Positions 36,231-48,135 of a DNA stretch of 64,000 nucleotides are shown here, one piece after another; position 1 is the first letter of the stretch, and each line of letters starts with the position of its first letter. The position numbers were made by a program, and so were the translations under genes. This DNA is from Isoetes taiwanensis (Eukaryota > Streptophyta > Lycopodiopsida > Isoetales > Isoetaceae): assembly GCA_021234155.1 (NCBI GenBank), contig JAJEKV010000030.1, forward strand, positions 6,817,890 to 6,881,889, read 5' to 3'. The notes below the pieces were generated by a model that had not been told where the DNA came from, made no database searches, and saw only the letters and a program-made list of their open reading frames with translations.

Positions 36231-36235
36231 ATAAG

Positions 36236-39200
36236 GATGAACGACCATTGTGAACAATTGTTGAAACTGTGCTACGTATTCGTCGGATAGAATGGGTATT
36301 ACGACACAAAATTTATGGCGATAGAGGATGAATATAAATGATAAACCTAATAAAGAAGTGCACGTGTATTTTTTTTCTAGCATTGCAAAATGCTTTTGCA
36401 TTTTATCTTGGTAAAATGCAAGTCTGTCTTTGCACTTACTGACCATCCCAGAGCATGCATTGTTTTATGCATTGTTTCAGGAGATTCAAGATTGCATATG
36501 ACAAGCAAATAACCAAATAGCCGAACTGGTATTGCGGCAACTTACTGACAGTAATAACGTCAAGCAATGAATTACATTGCAAATAGGCATGTATCAGGCA
36601 TCCCAAGTTGGTTCTTGCAAAGCATTTCTGCCCCTTTTTTTCCACCCGATTTGGCTTCATGGATCGGTGCAAGCCCTTAGAAGGGAACTGGCAATGACCC
36701 TGGAGATGCCCTCGCATCATATGCAAGATGCACTACTTGCATCAAATATAGGTACGTGTTTGCAGAAATCGAGAACATCTACTCAAATCTACTTCAGTTG
36801 GAGAAAAAATAGCCATAAACTCCAAGTCTATTGCATATAACGAGATTTGGCAGCATGTAGCATATGTAAGATCCAATCTTTGTTAAAAAAGATCCTGTAA
36901 AAGACCTCTGTTACTCTGTTACCCTTGTGCCACTTTCATCCATTGCCTCCATTAAGAATCTTGTTGAGGAGCACAAAATCTGAGCAGATGCAAATAACAT
37001 AATAAAGGAACATGTATAAATTATAAGTAACTAGTGTCGGTGAATGTAATAGAGGTGAACATAATAGATCTGATTATATGCAAATGTTAAACATTGCTAA
37101 ATGGAGAAGAATGCAATTTGTCTATGTCTGTATCAGATGCTTCTGAGTATAAAACTACATACCCTGAAAGACCAACTTCTACACAGTTAGACAGAGATCT
37201 GTGTTTTAATTCATCTCATTTCCATCCTTCCTTTAGTGCCACTGTAGCCAGTACAACTTCATCCGCACGAGCATCAGATATGCACACCATTTGGACTTAT
37301 CTGTTTCTATCTAAATGAAACCAGCTTACCTCAGATGAATAAATGTTTTCACCTCCACTCTTTGTTACTCTCTGGTCCATCTGCTGAAAGATTTGGAGTG
37401 CAACTTCAAGCTGTCCCTCCTATGCACAGGAAACAATTATGGCAGTGCATGCAATTGTATCATGATGAAGCATTTGGTAGAAGATTTTTTTCCTCAATAG
37501 TTAACTGATTCTGACTGCAGAAAGCTAAACAATGATCAAAACATGTTACAAACACCAATCTATAAACCATTTTACATCATTTTTGGGATCGATAAAAACT
37601 CAGGATACATCCAAGAAAGGGAGCTTGAAGCACAAAATAGAGCCTCTTATGTCGTTCCCTAATCAAACAGAGCTCCTTGTTCTACTAATCAAACAACTGA
37701 AACCCTAAGGCAGGTAAACCCTACCGTAGAAAGGAATAGCTCGATATCTGCATGCGAGTTTTGAGATTTACCAGAAGCTAAATGGAGCTTCAATATCATC
37801 CCTTGATTAAGAACTTAAAGAGTCAATCTTGGCCATTAAAACGGGACGGTAAATTTGGATGACACAAAAACCATGCAAACATGGGGCTAAACTAGGAATT
37901 AAAACATGGAATACAATGCGCACTCTAGATGTACGCATTAGAATGTGCCATGTAATACGGCCACCAAATCATATGAAAACCTTAGAAAAAAACATACAAA
38001 AAAACAAAATAAACTTCTTGTTATTATGCTAGATATTCAACGACCAGAAATTAGAAGTTTTAAAGGAGATTGCTTCTTTGGCCAATTGATATTAAGATCA
38101 GAGCCCAATAAGTTCTAAGGATTTGTTGTTTGCCATGGGCTTCCCTTCCTAACTTATCAATCCTGACTTGCCACATAAGCAAGAAGGTGAGACATGCACC
38201 TTTCGTAGCTATCATTATGCCCTCTTCTTAAACACCTCTAAGGTGTTGAAGAATGATATATTGCATTTGTGATGTGGACATCATAATCTTCGAGATTCTA
38301 ATTCTGCTTGTAAGATTCTTCTAAGGTAGTGGATATTCTGTGGTTTAAGCAGAATATTCTCTACAAAGCTCATAAAGGGACTGCTCTCTTGTAATGGCAA
38401 CTACCAATACTTCAGTTACCGCATCTAAGGTGTGTCAATCTTTAGAAATAGCATCATATGCAATTAAGCTTAATTCATTTGCGATAGCTTATTGCAAGAA
38501 CATTTTGTACGCTAACATCTTTCATTAAAAGTTTACCTCTTGGTGGCTTCCTTGTTGTCAATTCCACAAGCAATTGATTAATGATTGAATAGGTGATGCA
38601 TTGACTAAATACAAAGGCCAATAATGGGTGATATCAAGCTTCTATATTTGTGCATGCTAATGATAGTAGCTATGCATGTGGGTTCTTTGAAAAGGCTAGG
38701 ACCCAATAGTCCGAGTTTGAATATGTCAATTGTAATAAAACCAAACAATTCGTATACTAGGAGGATTAATCATTGTGATTAACAAGAAGCAAAGTAGACC
38801 GTGAATTCGTCGTTGTAGCAGGCCTCCTTGCTCAAGGCTTGCATTTTTGCATTGAATACACTCCTTACTTTTACATAAGCGATTTTGATGCCGAGTTTGC
38901 CCATTTGTGCCCATAAAACTTGTCTATTTTCTATATTTTTCGACAATGTTATTGTGCCCAGCAAAATTTCGACAGGCACTATGGTTTCTTGTAAATGAAG
39001 TAGGCTAAATCTTCCGTTTACAGCACCTGAGATGATTCATCATAGTGGATATGTACGAGAAGTTGATTCGGCAGAGTAGAAGTGGATTCGGCAGCATCAG
39101 AAGCTATGTTTTGAAGGTAATTTGGCACCTGAAGCTAATCCGACAGTTTTGAAGGTGATTCGAAAATCTTTGAGATAAATAACATATAATTTCTGAAGAC

Positions 39201-39480
39201 AAATACTAGTCCTGGTAGTGCATACCTTACAACCGATTTTAGAGCAATGAATACAAAGGAGAAGAGTGCAAGAGGTTGTTCTTTGAATCTGCTAATGTGG
39301 TTGGGCATCTATGCATATGCTTTCAAACAGCCTAACAATCCATCAAACTTACCCACATATCGTGGTGGAATGAAATGAATCCCCAAGCTTGTATCTATAA
39401 AATCAATTCCTAGGGTTGGATCTAGCAAGAGGAGATTTTAACCCAATTCATATCCATTTTCGGTGTTTCGATGGCCCTTC
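36236..39480. other. intergenic stretch, no gene recognised
   Basis: Open frames of up to about 96 codons at 36436-36840 and 37094-37318 show no known motifs and no supporting splice sites. The remainder is AT-rich. Possible old transposon remnants are not excluded. Confidence 0.4.
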
Positions 39481-39489
39481 AGCAATGGA

Positions 39490-39590
39490 TGATTGATATA
39501 CAAGGGCATTTTAACAAATACAAAAAATATAGGGGCATTTTGACAATTATAAAGAAATACAAGGGCATTTTTAGAATTTTTCCCTTAAAT
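39490..39590. repeat. degenerate ~30-bp tandem repeat
   Basis: Three units related to ACAAGGGCATTTTNACAAAT, at about 39500, 39532 and 39564. Confidence 0.6.
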
Positions 39591-41556
39591 AAATAGAGAT
39601 TTTCATGATGCATGCACCCAGTTATGTTGGTTAATAGTAGATCTAGACACTAGGCACTTCAAGCATGCCTTGTATAGTTCAAACCCCAAATCACTGAAAT
39701 TGAAAATTGAAGTCCTAACCCTATGGGCTTGAAATGGACTAGAGTTTGCCCAGTCGAATAAAATCATATTCGGATTAGGGTTTTAGCGCAAGCGGCGAGT
39801 AGTTATGGTATCGAAGACGAAGCTCTGTATCAACCGCTCACGGTCACCATAGCTACATGGCGTGATGTGCCTATTGTAAATCGTACATGTCTGGTCTGGA
39901 AAAATTTCTGCAGATTACTATTAGCTGGCGTGCAACTTTTACTGCTGTTGATGGCACCTTTGCTTTTGTTGATGCTACAGTTGAGCATTTGAGAGATAGA
40001 AAAGACGTCTGAGATTGCTTAAAAAAAAGAACAAAATATACATTTAAAATTCGATTAGACTATATAGTGACGAGGTTTATTTCTATTCTCTATATTGTGA
40101 TTTCAGAACTATGGGTGCAGCTGTCAAAAATTTAAATAAGAAGGTATTTAATTTTTGACGCATAAAAATACTTCTCATTTCTTAAAACATATTGCTTTTT
40201 CATGCAGGCAGGAACTCCTGTGTTTCTGTCAGCAGGTTAAATGAGAAGTCAGTTAGCCATTTTCTTATCATTTGCCATTCTTTATTTTGGATAATGCTAA
40301 CTCGAGCATTGAAGAAACGAGCAATTAAAACAGTAAGATATTCTTTCAAATCCACAATAGCTACTTGGTTTGTTTGGTTTTTTTAGTATCGAATGTAAAA
40401 GCAGGGGTAAACATAGAATATTGTTTCCAATCAAGCATATCTTCTCTAAAGTTCACTGCAAAAGGAGGTGGTGAAAGTAGATCGTAAACACCAAAAGCAT
40501 GAGGTACTTCTTGCGTTTTAACTATAGTTGATAAAAAGTTCTTTAAATACTGGACTTTTGCGGAAGTAGCCTCATTTTTTTGGAATTGAAGTAACATCAC
40601 CTGAATGAGCTTCTGTCCATTTTTATACTATAATAATAGGAGGAAAGTAATTCAGAACTTTCTTGAGAGAACTTATGGTGCTGTTACATTGTTGGAGATA
40701 ATAGTTTAACTAGAGGTTCGAATCCTCTGAGCTCTATTTTATCACTAGAAACGTTCTCTCAAACATTGAGGACATTTATGAGTTGCACTTGATTTCTGTA
40801 TTTCAAAAATGCCATGTTGCCACTCAAATATCCATAATTTATATATACTTTTAAGAAACAGTTTGCATTAACAACCCATTATATGCTAATTAGATAATGA
40901 TTATATGATTTAGCAGGTGATGGCTATATAGTGTTATTAAACTAACTGAAATGGTGTTAAATAACTCGGAAAACAGTATTGATTATAGGTTAAAAAACCC
41001 TTGCATTATAATGAAAGACCATTATGGTTTGAATGCAATAACTTAGGTAGGCTTTTTGACCACTAAACATATGCAAGTTATGACATTTTAACACTTTAAG
41101 AACCATTTAAATTTACCATTTTAATTTAGCACTTTAAGAACGATGTGACTAGAACACTATATTATACTACCATGTTATACCACATCAACAAACTACATAC
41201 CTAAAGCACTATATAAAACAACAACTAAACGTGCCCATAAACCACCATAATGAGCACCATATACGAACCATTGATAATTATTTTGTTAAAATACCACCTT
41301 GATAAAACACACCACGAAATCACGTGATTTAGCCATAAAAGGTTTTTAATGAAATTAACCCACAAAGCCACATATGTTTTATTGAATGGTTTTTTTTTTT
41401 GTTGCATTGTGTATGTTATGTGCTTGAGTGCTCTATTTTGACGGACTACGGTCCGAGGCAATGATCATATATGAGCGATGTACCTTTTGTATTATCTACT
41501 TTACTAAATCTTGTCTTTGATAATCTAATCCTCCCTTTACTTTTAACCACTATTCC
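39591..41556. other. intergenic stretch, no gene recognised
   Basis: AT-rich, with only short open frames. A segment at about 40711-40727 resembles a tRNA T arm but no tRNA can be folded around it. Confidence 0.4.
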
Positions 41557-41568
41557 AAAGGGGGAGAA
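41557..41568 (+). other. polypurine tract before a TGTGACG terminus
   Basis: AAAGGGGGAGAA is followed at once by TGTGACGTTCC. This is the usual arrangement of polypurine tract and 3' LTR start in plant LTR retrotransposons. No internal coding region is recognised to the left. Confidence 0.45.
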
Positions 41569-42981
41569 TGTGACGTTCCACGTACCTATATGCTATACGT
41601 ACAAGTACTATGACACGTCACCAAGGGTATTTTAGCCATCATAATCTAGACCTAACGGGTTAAAGGGTTAAAGTTAGCTATGCTAAAATTACATTAATTA
41701 ATTAAGCTAATTTTGTCATCTTAGCTAATTAATAACTAATTATATAAGTTAATTATTATTAATTAGGCTAATTAATCAAGTGCCACTTGGGCCAAATTAA
41801 TTGGCCCTAATGGACTTGCCAATTTGACTTGCCAATCTAGGGTTCCAAATTGGGGCTCCATCCAATTTTTGCCCCAAATCGATTTGGGGGAAGAGGAGCA
41901 GCTTGTTCAACCTTCTTCAAACCAGAGAGATGGAAACTCTGGGAGACAACGGTTCTAGCCAGGATACCGGTTAGTGTGTAGGTAGCTTGAGTTTCTAGCT
42001 AACCCTTCTATGATTAATGTATGGTTAACCTTTATTTGTTGCTTAAGCTAAGGCTATGAATGCATTTATGTATTATGGTAGTTCTTTTTCTGCACCTCTT
42101 GTGCTTGTGGGATTAAGGGAGGTAGAGATCTAAAGACTAGTAGAATGATGTTTCTAGCTAGAATCTCGTAAATCCCAATAAATGCGGCATGTGCACAAGA
42201 GCCCACCTGGCTATGGGTGTTATGTTGTGGTTGAGCACCAGACAACGGACACAATGGAGATATAGAAGTGGATCCTTGCCGCTGTAAGGTTCCCTTAGTG
42301 TGCTAGACTTATAGTTGGTCACCGCATGCAGGCCGGGTATAGGTCTGACACCCCCTGGGTCTCGCAAGCAACATCCTATAGGGACGTCCTAGGGCTCGGT
42401 ATTAGCCTTTTGGGGGGTTAAGTCAGGTACGAATGTGTGTCGCCAATGGCATCACCATCCTCTAGCCACCCATGGAACCTTTGTGCTCCGGGAAGGGACT
42501 TATCCCATTCTTGCCTCATCGGACTGGGGAGATGCAATTTGGAGTAGTCTCATAGGGTGAATCCATGGGGTTACGTTTCCGGAAGGCTACAATCACGCCA
42601 TAACATGTTTCAGCCTATCTGCAAAGTGTGCACAGGAGGGGTGATGGAGTGGACTACCCTAGCCATTGTTCTATGCCAACCAACGCCATTGTCATGATTC
42701 CATCTATTGCTATCTGAAGGCCCTGACCGTCACTCAACCCCCTTTGAGTCTGAGCCTGGGGTAGAACCCTATGATGCCTTTTATATGTTACGTCGATATT
42801 ATGTTGTGCGTTTTAATTATGGATGGGACTCCCTTCATGGTGGCATATTATTTATGCGTATTGTTGCTAGTGCTAACATGTATGTATGCTTCCTGACACC
42901 TTCGTGGCCTTCACCCGGACACTTGGCCATCACTGGTGGTCTGAGTCAAACTAAGGGCCTTCCCTTGGTGATTGAGTTGCC
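41569..42981 (+). repeat. 1.37-kb tandem unit, copy 1, LTR-like
   Basis: Begins TGTGACGTTCC; from about 41609 (ATGACACGTCACC) it is colinear with the next 1.37 kb. Shared landmarks include GTTAGCTATGCTAA, TGCACCTCTTGTG, CCATTGTTCTATGCCA and TTCATGGTGGCATATTATTT. No protein motif is seen. The start and polypurine tract suggest it derives from a long LTR. Confidence 0.6.
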
Positions 42982-44350
42982 ATGACACGTCACCGATCGT
43001 ATTTTAGCTATCATAATATAGACCAAACAGTTAAAGTTAGCTATGCTAAGATTACATTAATCAATTAAGCTAATTTTGTCATCTTAGCTAACTAATAATT
43101 AATTATATAGTTAATTATTATTAATTAGGCCAATTAAGCAAGTGCCACGTGGGCCAAATCGATTGGCCCTAATGGACTTGCCAATCTAGGGTTAACCAAA
43201 TTGGGACTCCATCCCAACTTTTGCCCCAAATCGATTTGGGAAAAATTGGTGGAGGAGGAGCAACTTAATCAACCTTGTTTAAACCAGAGGGATGGAGACC
43301 CTGAGAGACAACAGTTCTAGACATGATACCGATTAGTGTGTAGATAGCTTGAGTTTCTAGCTAACCCTTATATGACTGAGGTATGATTAATCTTTATTTG
43401 TTGTTTAAGCTGAGGTTATGAATGGTTTTACGTACTATGGTAGTTCTTCTTCTGCACCTCTTGTGATTGTGGGATTAAGGGAGGTAGAGACCTAAAGGCT
43501 AGTAGAAGTAGAGATGTTTCTAGCTAGAATCCCGTAAATCCCAATAAATACACACCTGGCTGTGGATGTTATGTTGTGGTTGAGCTTCAGACAACGGACA
43601 CGATGGAGATATGGAAGTGGAGCCTTGCACTGTAAGGTTCCCTTAATATGCTAGACTTATAGTTGGTCACCGCTTGCGGGCCGGGTATAGGTTTGACACC
43701 CCCTGGATCTCGCAGGCAACATCGGTATTAGCCTTTTGGGGGGTTAAGTCGGGTACGGATGTGTGTTGCCAGTGGCTTTACCATCCTCTAGCCACCCATG
43801 GAACCATTATACTCCGAGAAAATACTTGTCCCATTTCTGCCTCATCGGACTTGGGAGATGCAATCTGGAGTAGTCTCATAGGGTACTCCATGGGATTACG
43901 TTTCTGGAAGGCTACAATAACGCCATAACATGTTTCAGCCTATCTGCAAAGTGTGCATAGGAGGGGTGGATGTAGTGGACTACCCTAGCCATTGTTCTAT
44001 GCCAGCCAACGCCATTATCATGATTTCGTCTCTTGCTATCAGGATACCCTGGTCGTTAGTCGACCCCCTTTGAGTCTGAGCCCGAGGTCGAACCCTCATT
44101 TATGATGCCTTTTATATGTTATATTGGTACTATGTTGTTGTTCATTTTGATGTTGGATGGGCCTCCCTTCATGGTGGCATATTATTTATGTATATTGTTG
44201 CTAGTGCTATCATGTATGTACGCTTCCGCCGTATAGAAAATAGAAGGCGTGGGATGAATGACACCTCCGTGCCCTTCACCAAGACACTTGGCCATCACCG
44301 GTGACCCAAGTCAAATGGATGATCTTCCCTTGGTGTTTGAGTTGCCATGG
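42982..44350 (+). repeat. 1.37-kb tandem unit, copy 2
   Basis: Starts CATGACACGTCACC and ends GTTTGAGTTGCCATGG, where copy 1 ends GATTGAGTTGCCATGA, so the two copies meet at a GTTGCCATG joint. It lacks the first 40 bases of copy 1. Many substitutions and small indels show that the duplication is not very recent. Confidence 0.7.
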
Positions 44351-46315
44351 GAGGGGAATTTCCCGTATTTATAGGATGGAGCATCGTATAGGTTCGGGGA
44401 GCGTCACATTGGCCACCCATGAGGATCTCAGGAAGGAACATGAGGCTAAGGTCAATTTTGAGGTCCTCCACGCTCCTCTTCATGCTCACATAGAAACCCT
44501 CACGGTCCAACTCAATGCAAAGGAGCAGATTCATGGGGATGCCTTAGCACTCTACAGGGGTCTTCAAGAAGAATTTCATGCTCAACAACAACATGCTGCT
44601 ACTCAGTGTCAACCTCACATCACTACACTTGAGTGAATGTTCACTGCTGCCCAAATTCAGGTCAAGTCTTTGGAAGCTCCATGTAAATAATAGATGACAC
44701 GAAAATTGTTGGTCTTCAGCTCCATGTCTCCTCTATGGGTGCTTCACCTTCTCTTCCTTCCTTCCTTCCTTCTCATGCTACTCACGCTCAATGGAACATT
44801 AAAGAACTCTGACACATTGTTGATGAGAAGAATAATAAATTCAGGACCTGACAAATCAATTTCATCAGGTCGAACAATCTGCGAAAGAGCTCAACAAAAC
44901 ATAGAACATTGCACCTTTTTGGCAGCTCAAATCAGTCAGGATTATCCTCAGCTAACGGGCTACCTAGACTATGTCAAGGCAAGGCTCATACTTTTCTCAT
45001 CAGATGGCTCAGTGCATCTGGTTTTGTGGAAGACGACCCGCTCACCATCTTTGTCTTTTCATGTCTATGGCATGGCCTAACAGTCGAGGAAAGAGGTGTT
45101 CTTTGTGCCCTGCTTAATTTTCAATTATTGTCTTTTGAAGATCTTGATTTCTTTATACTCCTCACTATTTAACCCATGGCCTATATCTTGCATGATTTTT
45201 ATTTTGCACACTCTCAAGACAAAGTTTCTGAAGGCCCTCCTTCTGCATTCACTGGAAATGCAACAACAATTTCGTTACTCCAAAAAAACAACAAATATCT
45301 TTCTAATCCCGCATGCGCTACTGCTCTTCAAAAGGAATACATGCATGAGCTCCATTCACATCTAACCTTTTTAGGCTCAAGAGGATCTTCAAAGCTCTTA
45401 GAAACATTTGTAAGAAGATTATATGCATTGTTGTTTCTGCAACATGTTGGCATTTCAATATCGTTCGCTCCTATCTTAAAAATCAGGTGATGCCAATTGA
45501 TTGAGAATCTTCTTCCCTACACACTTTGATACCTCCTCAAGACTGGGAAACTCTTTCCAAACTGTTGGATCCAGCCCTTGTCGCGGACTTCTGGGTCCAA
45601 TCAAAGAAATATCGAATACATCCACCACCCTTATGCATCCCTTGGTGCACCTCCATGCCATGAGTATATGACCACGGACTGGCACTCTTCCCTTTGGACA
45701 CGCACCTTGGCAGCTCATACAGAGTGAACACCCACGCATATTACCACGAATCTCCGTTGAATCCTCGCTTTATTTGCCATCATGCTTGGAAGGATACCAA
45801 CACCTTGGATAACACTACCAATTGGATTTATATTCCCAATGACAAGTCCTGAAAGAGCCTTACAAATGTTGTGGCCGGCTTGACGCAATCCTTGACCACC
45901 ACTGCCACTTCTCCAGATCCTTTTATCCATCGCCAAGCTGACTTTGCACTGCTCTATGCTGCATTCTCACGAGTTCCTTGAATCTACGTCGGCCTATTTT
46001 TCATTGCAATCTGAATGCTGATGTCATCGTCTTTAGACTTGAAACACTTCTTCTTACGAGTGCCAATTTGTTCCAATAACTGCTCATCAAGCCCTAGAAG
46101 AAATGGTGAAATCTAGGTTCCTTATTGATGACACGCTAGCTATTGGGCAGGTCACACCTGACACCCTTCAACAATGCTAGCAGCTGATTGTAGGTTATCA
46201 TAATCAGGTCCGTCCTCACAGTCGCCAGGATGATGCGGATGAACTTGATAATTTCCCTTCATAGAAACAATGCCCCCTTTTTTTTCCCCTCTAAGTGCTC
46301 TTTGGTGGGAGGGAG
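44351..46315 (+). pseudogene. decayed internal region of an LTR element, unrecognised
   Basis: Open pieces in changing frames (44301-44636, 44694-45080, 44909-45172, 45176-45490, and on to 46260) suggest former coding on the plus strand. The first has a helical, Gln-rich sequence (HAQQQHAATQCQPHITTLE), a later one WLSASGFVEDDPLTIFVFS, which faintly recalls a Gag capsid. No protease, RT, RNase H or integrase motif is visible. The stretch ends in GGTGGGAGGGAG, a polypurine tract, directly before an LTR. It may be a non-autonomous element. Confidence 0.4.
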
Positions 46316-46924
46316 TGTTAATCCCGTTTCAAAGGCACATGACTATTTCTAAGGTACATAAAAGAGCCCAAGAGCAAGGGTCCTGCATCCATATCAGAAG
46401 CCAAGACCACGCCATCAAAGAAGAAGAGGCCACAGGAATCCACGGTGTGAAGAACCCACGACCACGACGCGTGAGCCTTGGAGCATAAGTCTTATGCAGC
46501 ATAAACCATGACAATCACGACTCCTGATATTATGGCAGATTCTTCCCCGCTGTCAGCCGAGATTTTGGGGATTAGGTAACCGAGATCTAAGAAGGCAGTC
46601 TTTTTGCTATTTTAAGCCCAAGGTCGTTGTAATATATATACCAGAAGCTTAGACTTAGAAGCTTAGACAAGTCTTAGTATTTTTTAGTTGTCTCATCTCC
46701 GTGTTCTGGAGACCTCATTGTATCTTTGATGATCATTTCAAGGGATTCTTATCTTAACATACAGTTTTTCTGGTTATCTTTCTCGTGATTGTCGGTTCTT
46801 AGTTCTTAGTTTCTCTTTTTAGCAAATCCCGTGTGACACTCTACTGCTTAGGATTTGTCTCTTAGACACAAAGGTCCTCACATAAGACTGTCTTGCAGGC
46901 TGTCCCGAATCCAGACCCCAAATA
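46316..46924 (+). repeat. 3' or solo LTR, same family as 3424-4001
   Basis: Begins TGTTAATCCC right after a polypurine tract and ends CCAGACCCCAAATA (AAACA in the other copy). GCAAATCCCGTGTGACA and AGGTCCTCAC are shared with the LTR at 3424-4001. A TATA-like GTAATATATATACC is at about 46629. Nothing like a gag leader follows, so this is the right end of an element. Length 609 versus 578 bp for the other LTR. Confidence 0.7.
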
Positions 46925-47702
46925 GTTTTATTATTACCTTCATATCCTTAGACCTTATTTGACCAGTTTCAGGGTATTGAGTGTGCTTTTCTTATTTTGA
47001 ATTATTTACCTCTTCATCCGTCTTCTTTATACTCGGCATTTAGCTGAATTTTTTACTTTAAATCGAAATTAGTAAAGAACACAAAATTAGTAAAGAACAC
47101 ATCTCTGTAAAGCTTCCTCGTTTAACTATAACATTGGATTACATATTTTTCGTTTCACTAATCCTATTACATATATCTGTCCAACATCCCTATTATCCTT
47201 AGGACCTTGGATTACGGAGAAAAAAAAAAAAAAAAAAAGAGAACTAGTCAAAAGCACGTTTGATTACTTTGCATAGCAAATTATATGTATTTGTAACTCC
47301 CTGTAAAATATGTTACTCTTTTTGCAAATCATGTTTCAATAAATGTGTTACTTTTTAAGTTTTTATTCTATTCTATGCATTGACATAATAAAAAATTTAT
47401 ATTTCTCAGTAGGGGTAAAAGTTTTGTGTCAAATGCAAAACATATGAGTCTAGGCTATTAAACATGGAGGCTCTAATGATGTCTATGAATACCACTAAGA
47501 TTATGGTCTGCATGTGGTGTTTGCTTGTGGTCTTCCATGTACATTATCTGGAAACGTGGTATTTGATATTCTCTAGCATGGGCATGCAATATTTTTATGA
47601 GCAATCCATACAAGCTTGACAAAACAGATATTACTAAGTAACTTATGTGTGAGAAGATAATGTGTCATTTTAGAGTTATATGAAGTGATGTACAAGAATG
47701 TC
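46925..47702. other. intergenic stretch
   Basis: AT-rich, with an A-run at 47220-47238. No gene recognised. Confidence 0.4.
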
Positions 47703-47788
47703 TGTTTACCAGACATTCTGGTGTGGAAGCAATGCCGACGCGCGTCAGCGCGGAGGCATTGTTGACACGCCAGAATGTCTGGTAAACA
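47703..47788. repeat. 86-bp palindrome
   Basis: TGTTTACCAGACATTCTGG at 47703 is matched perfectly by its reverse complement ending at 47788; GCAATGCC and GGCATTG further in also pair. The centre is GC-rich (GACGCGCGTCAGCGCG). It could fold to a hairpin of about 35 bp. Confidence 0.9.
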
Positions 47789-47798
47789 TGCATTTTTG

Positions 47799-47990
47799 TA
47801 ACGTGGAAACCGGTTATGTTACATTCTGTGGCAAAAAAAAAATTAAATGCTGCTAGATCTTCGAAACCTTTGTAGAATTGGTAGAAAATGGCTTGAATCA
47901 GTAGAATCGGTGGCTAAAATGGTTCGAAATCATGGCTGGAACCGCTTGAAGAGTCGCCGGAGAAGGCCGTAGAATAAAACCCTGTAGCGG

Positions 47991-48031
<41 letters not shown>

Positions 48032-48135
48032 TAGCGAAGAAAAAATAGTTTACATTCTGGGTTTGAAACTATGACACGTGGCACAATGCGATTAGTTCCC
48101 AAGGGCAGAATGTAACATAACCGATTTTTACGTCA
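47799..48135. mobile_element. MITE with 30-bp terminal inverted repeats
   Basis: The two ends agree at 26 of 30 positions; the inner 16, CGGTTATGTTACATTCTG-type, match fully. The inside holds an A-run of about 38 bases (47991-48027) flanked by a short CCTGTAGCG duplication and no coding. No target duplication was recognised, so the superfamily is open. Confidence 0.7.

Larger units (their letters stand above)
33151..36235 (-). mobile_element. Ty1/copia retrotransposon, 3' half, decayed
   Basis: Order on the minus strand is integrase, linker, RT, RNase H, pol stop (33649-33647), polypurine tract GAAAGGGGAA (33634-33643) and then TGTAGGAATTTGG at 33633, the likely start of the 3' LTR. Integrase before RT is the copia order. 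Gag and protease are missing; the element is cut off at about 36235. The left LTR edge is uncertain: a TGTCA/TGACA near 33151 would give an LTR of about 480 bp. Many frameshifts. Confidence 0.85.

Noticed and set aside
40671-40740. tRNA-like T arm (AGAGGTTCGAATCCTCT)
   Set aside because: The 5-bp stem and TTCGAAT loop are perfect, but no acceptor partner for GAGCTCT and no D or anticodon arm can be placed upstream. Probably chance or a remnant.
45476-45936. Minus-strand open frames in the LTR-element interior
   Set aside because: No motif. The polypurine tract and LTR show that the element runs on the plus strand.
47991-48027. A-run as a LINE or SINE tail
   Set aside because: It lies inside a symmetric inverted-repeat element, is flanked by a CCTGTAGCG duplication, and no retroelement sequence precedes it. 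It is more like slippage growth.
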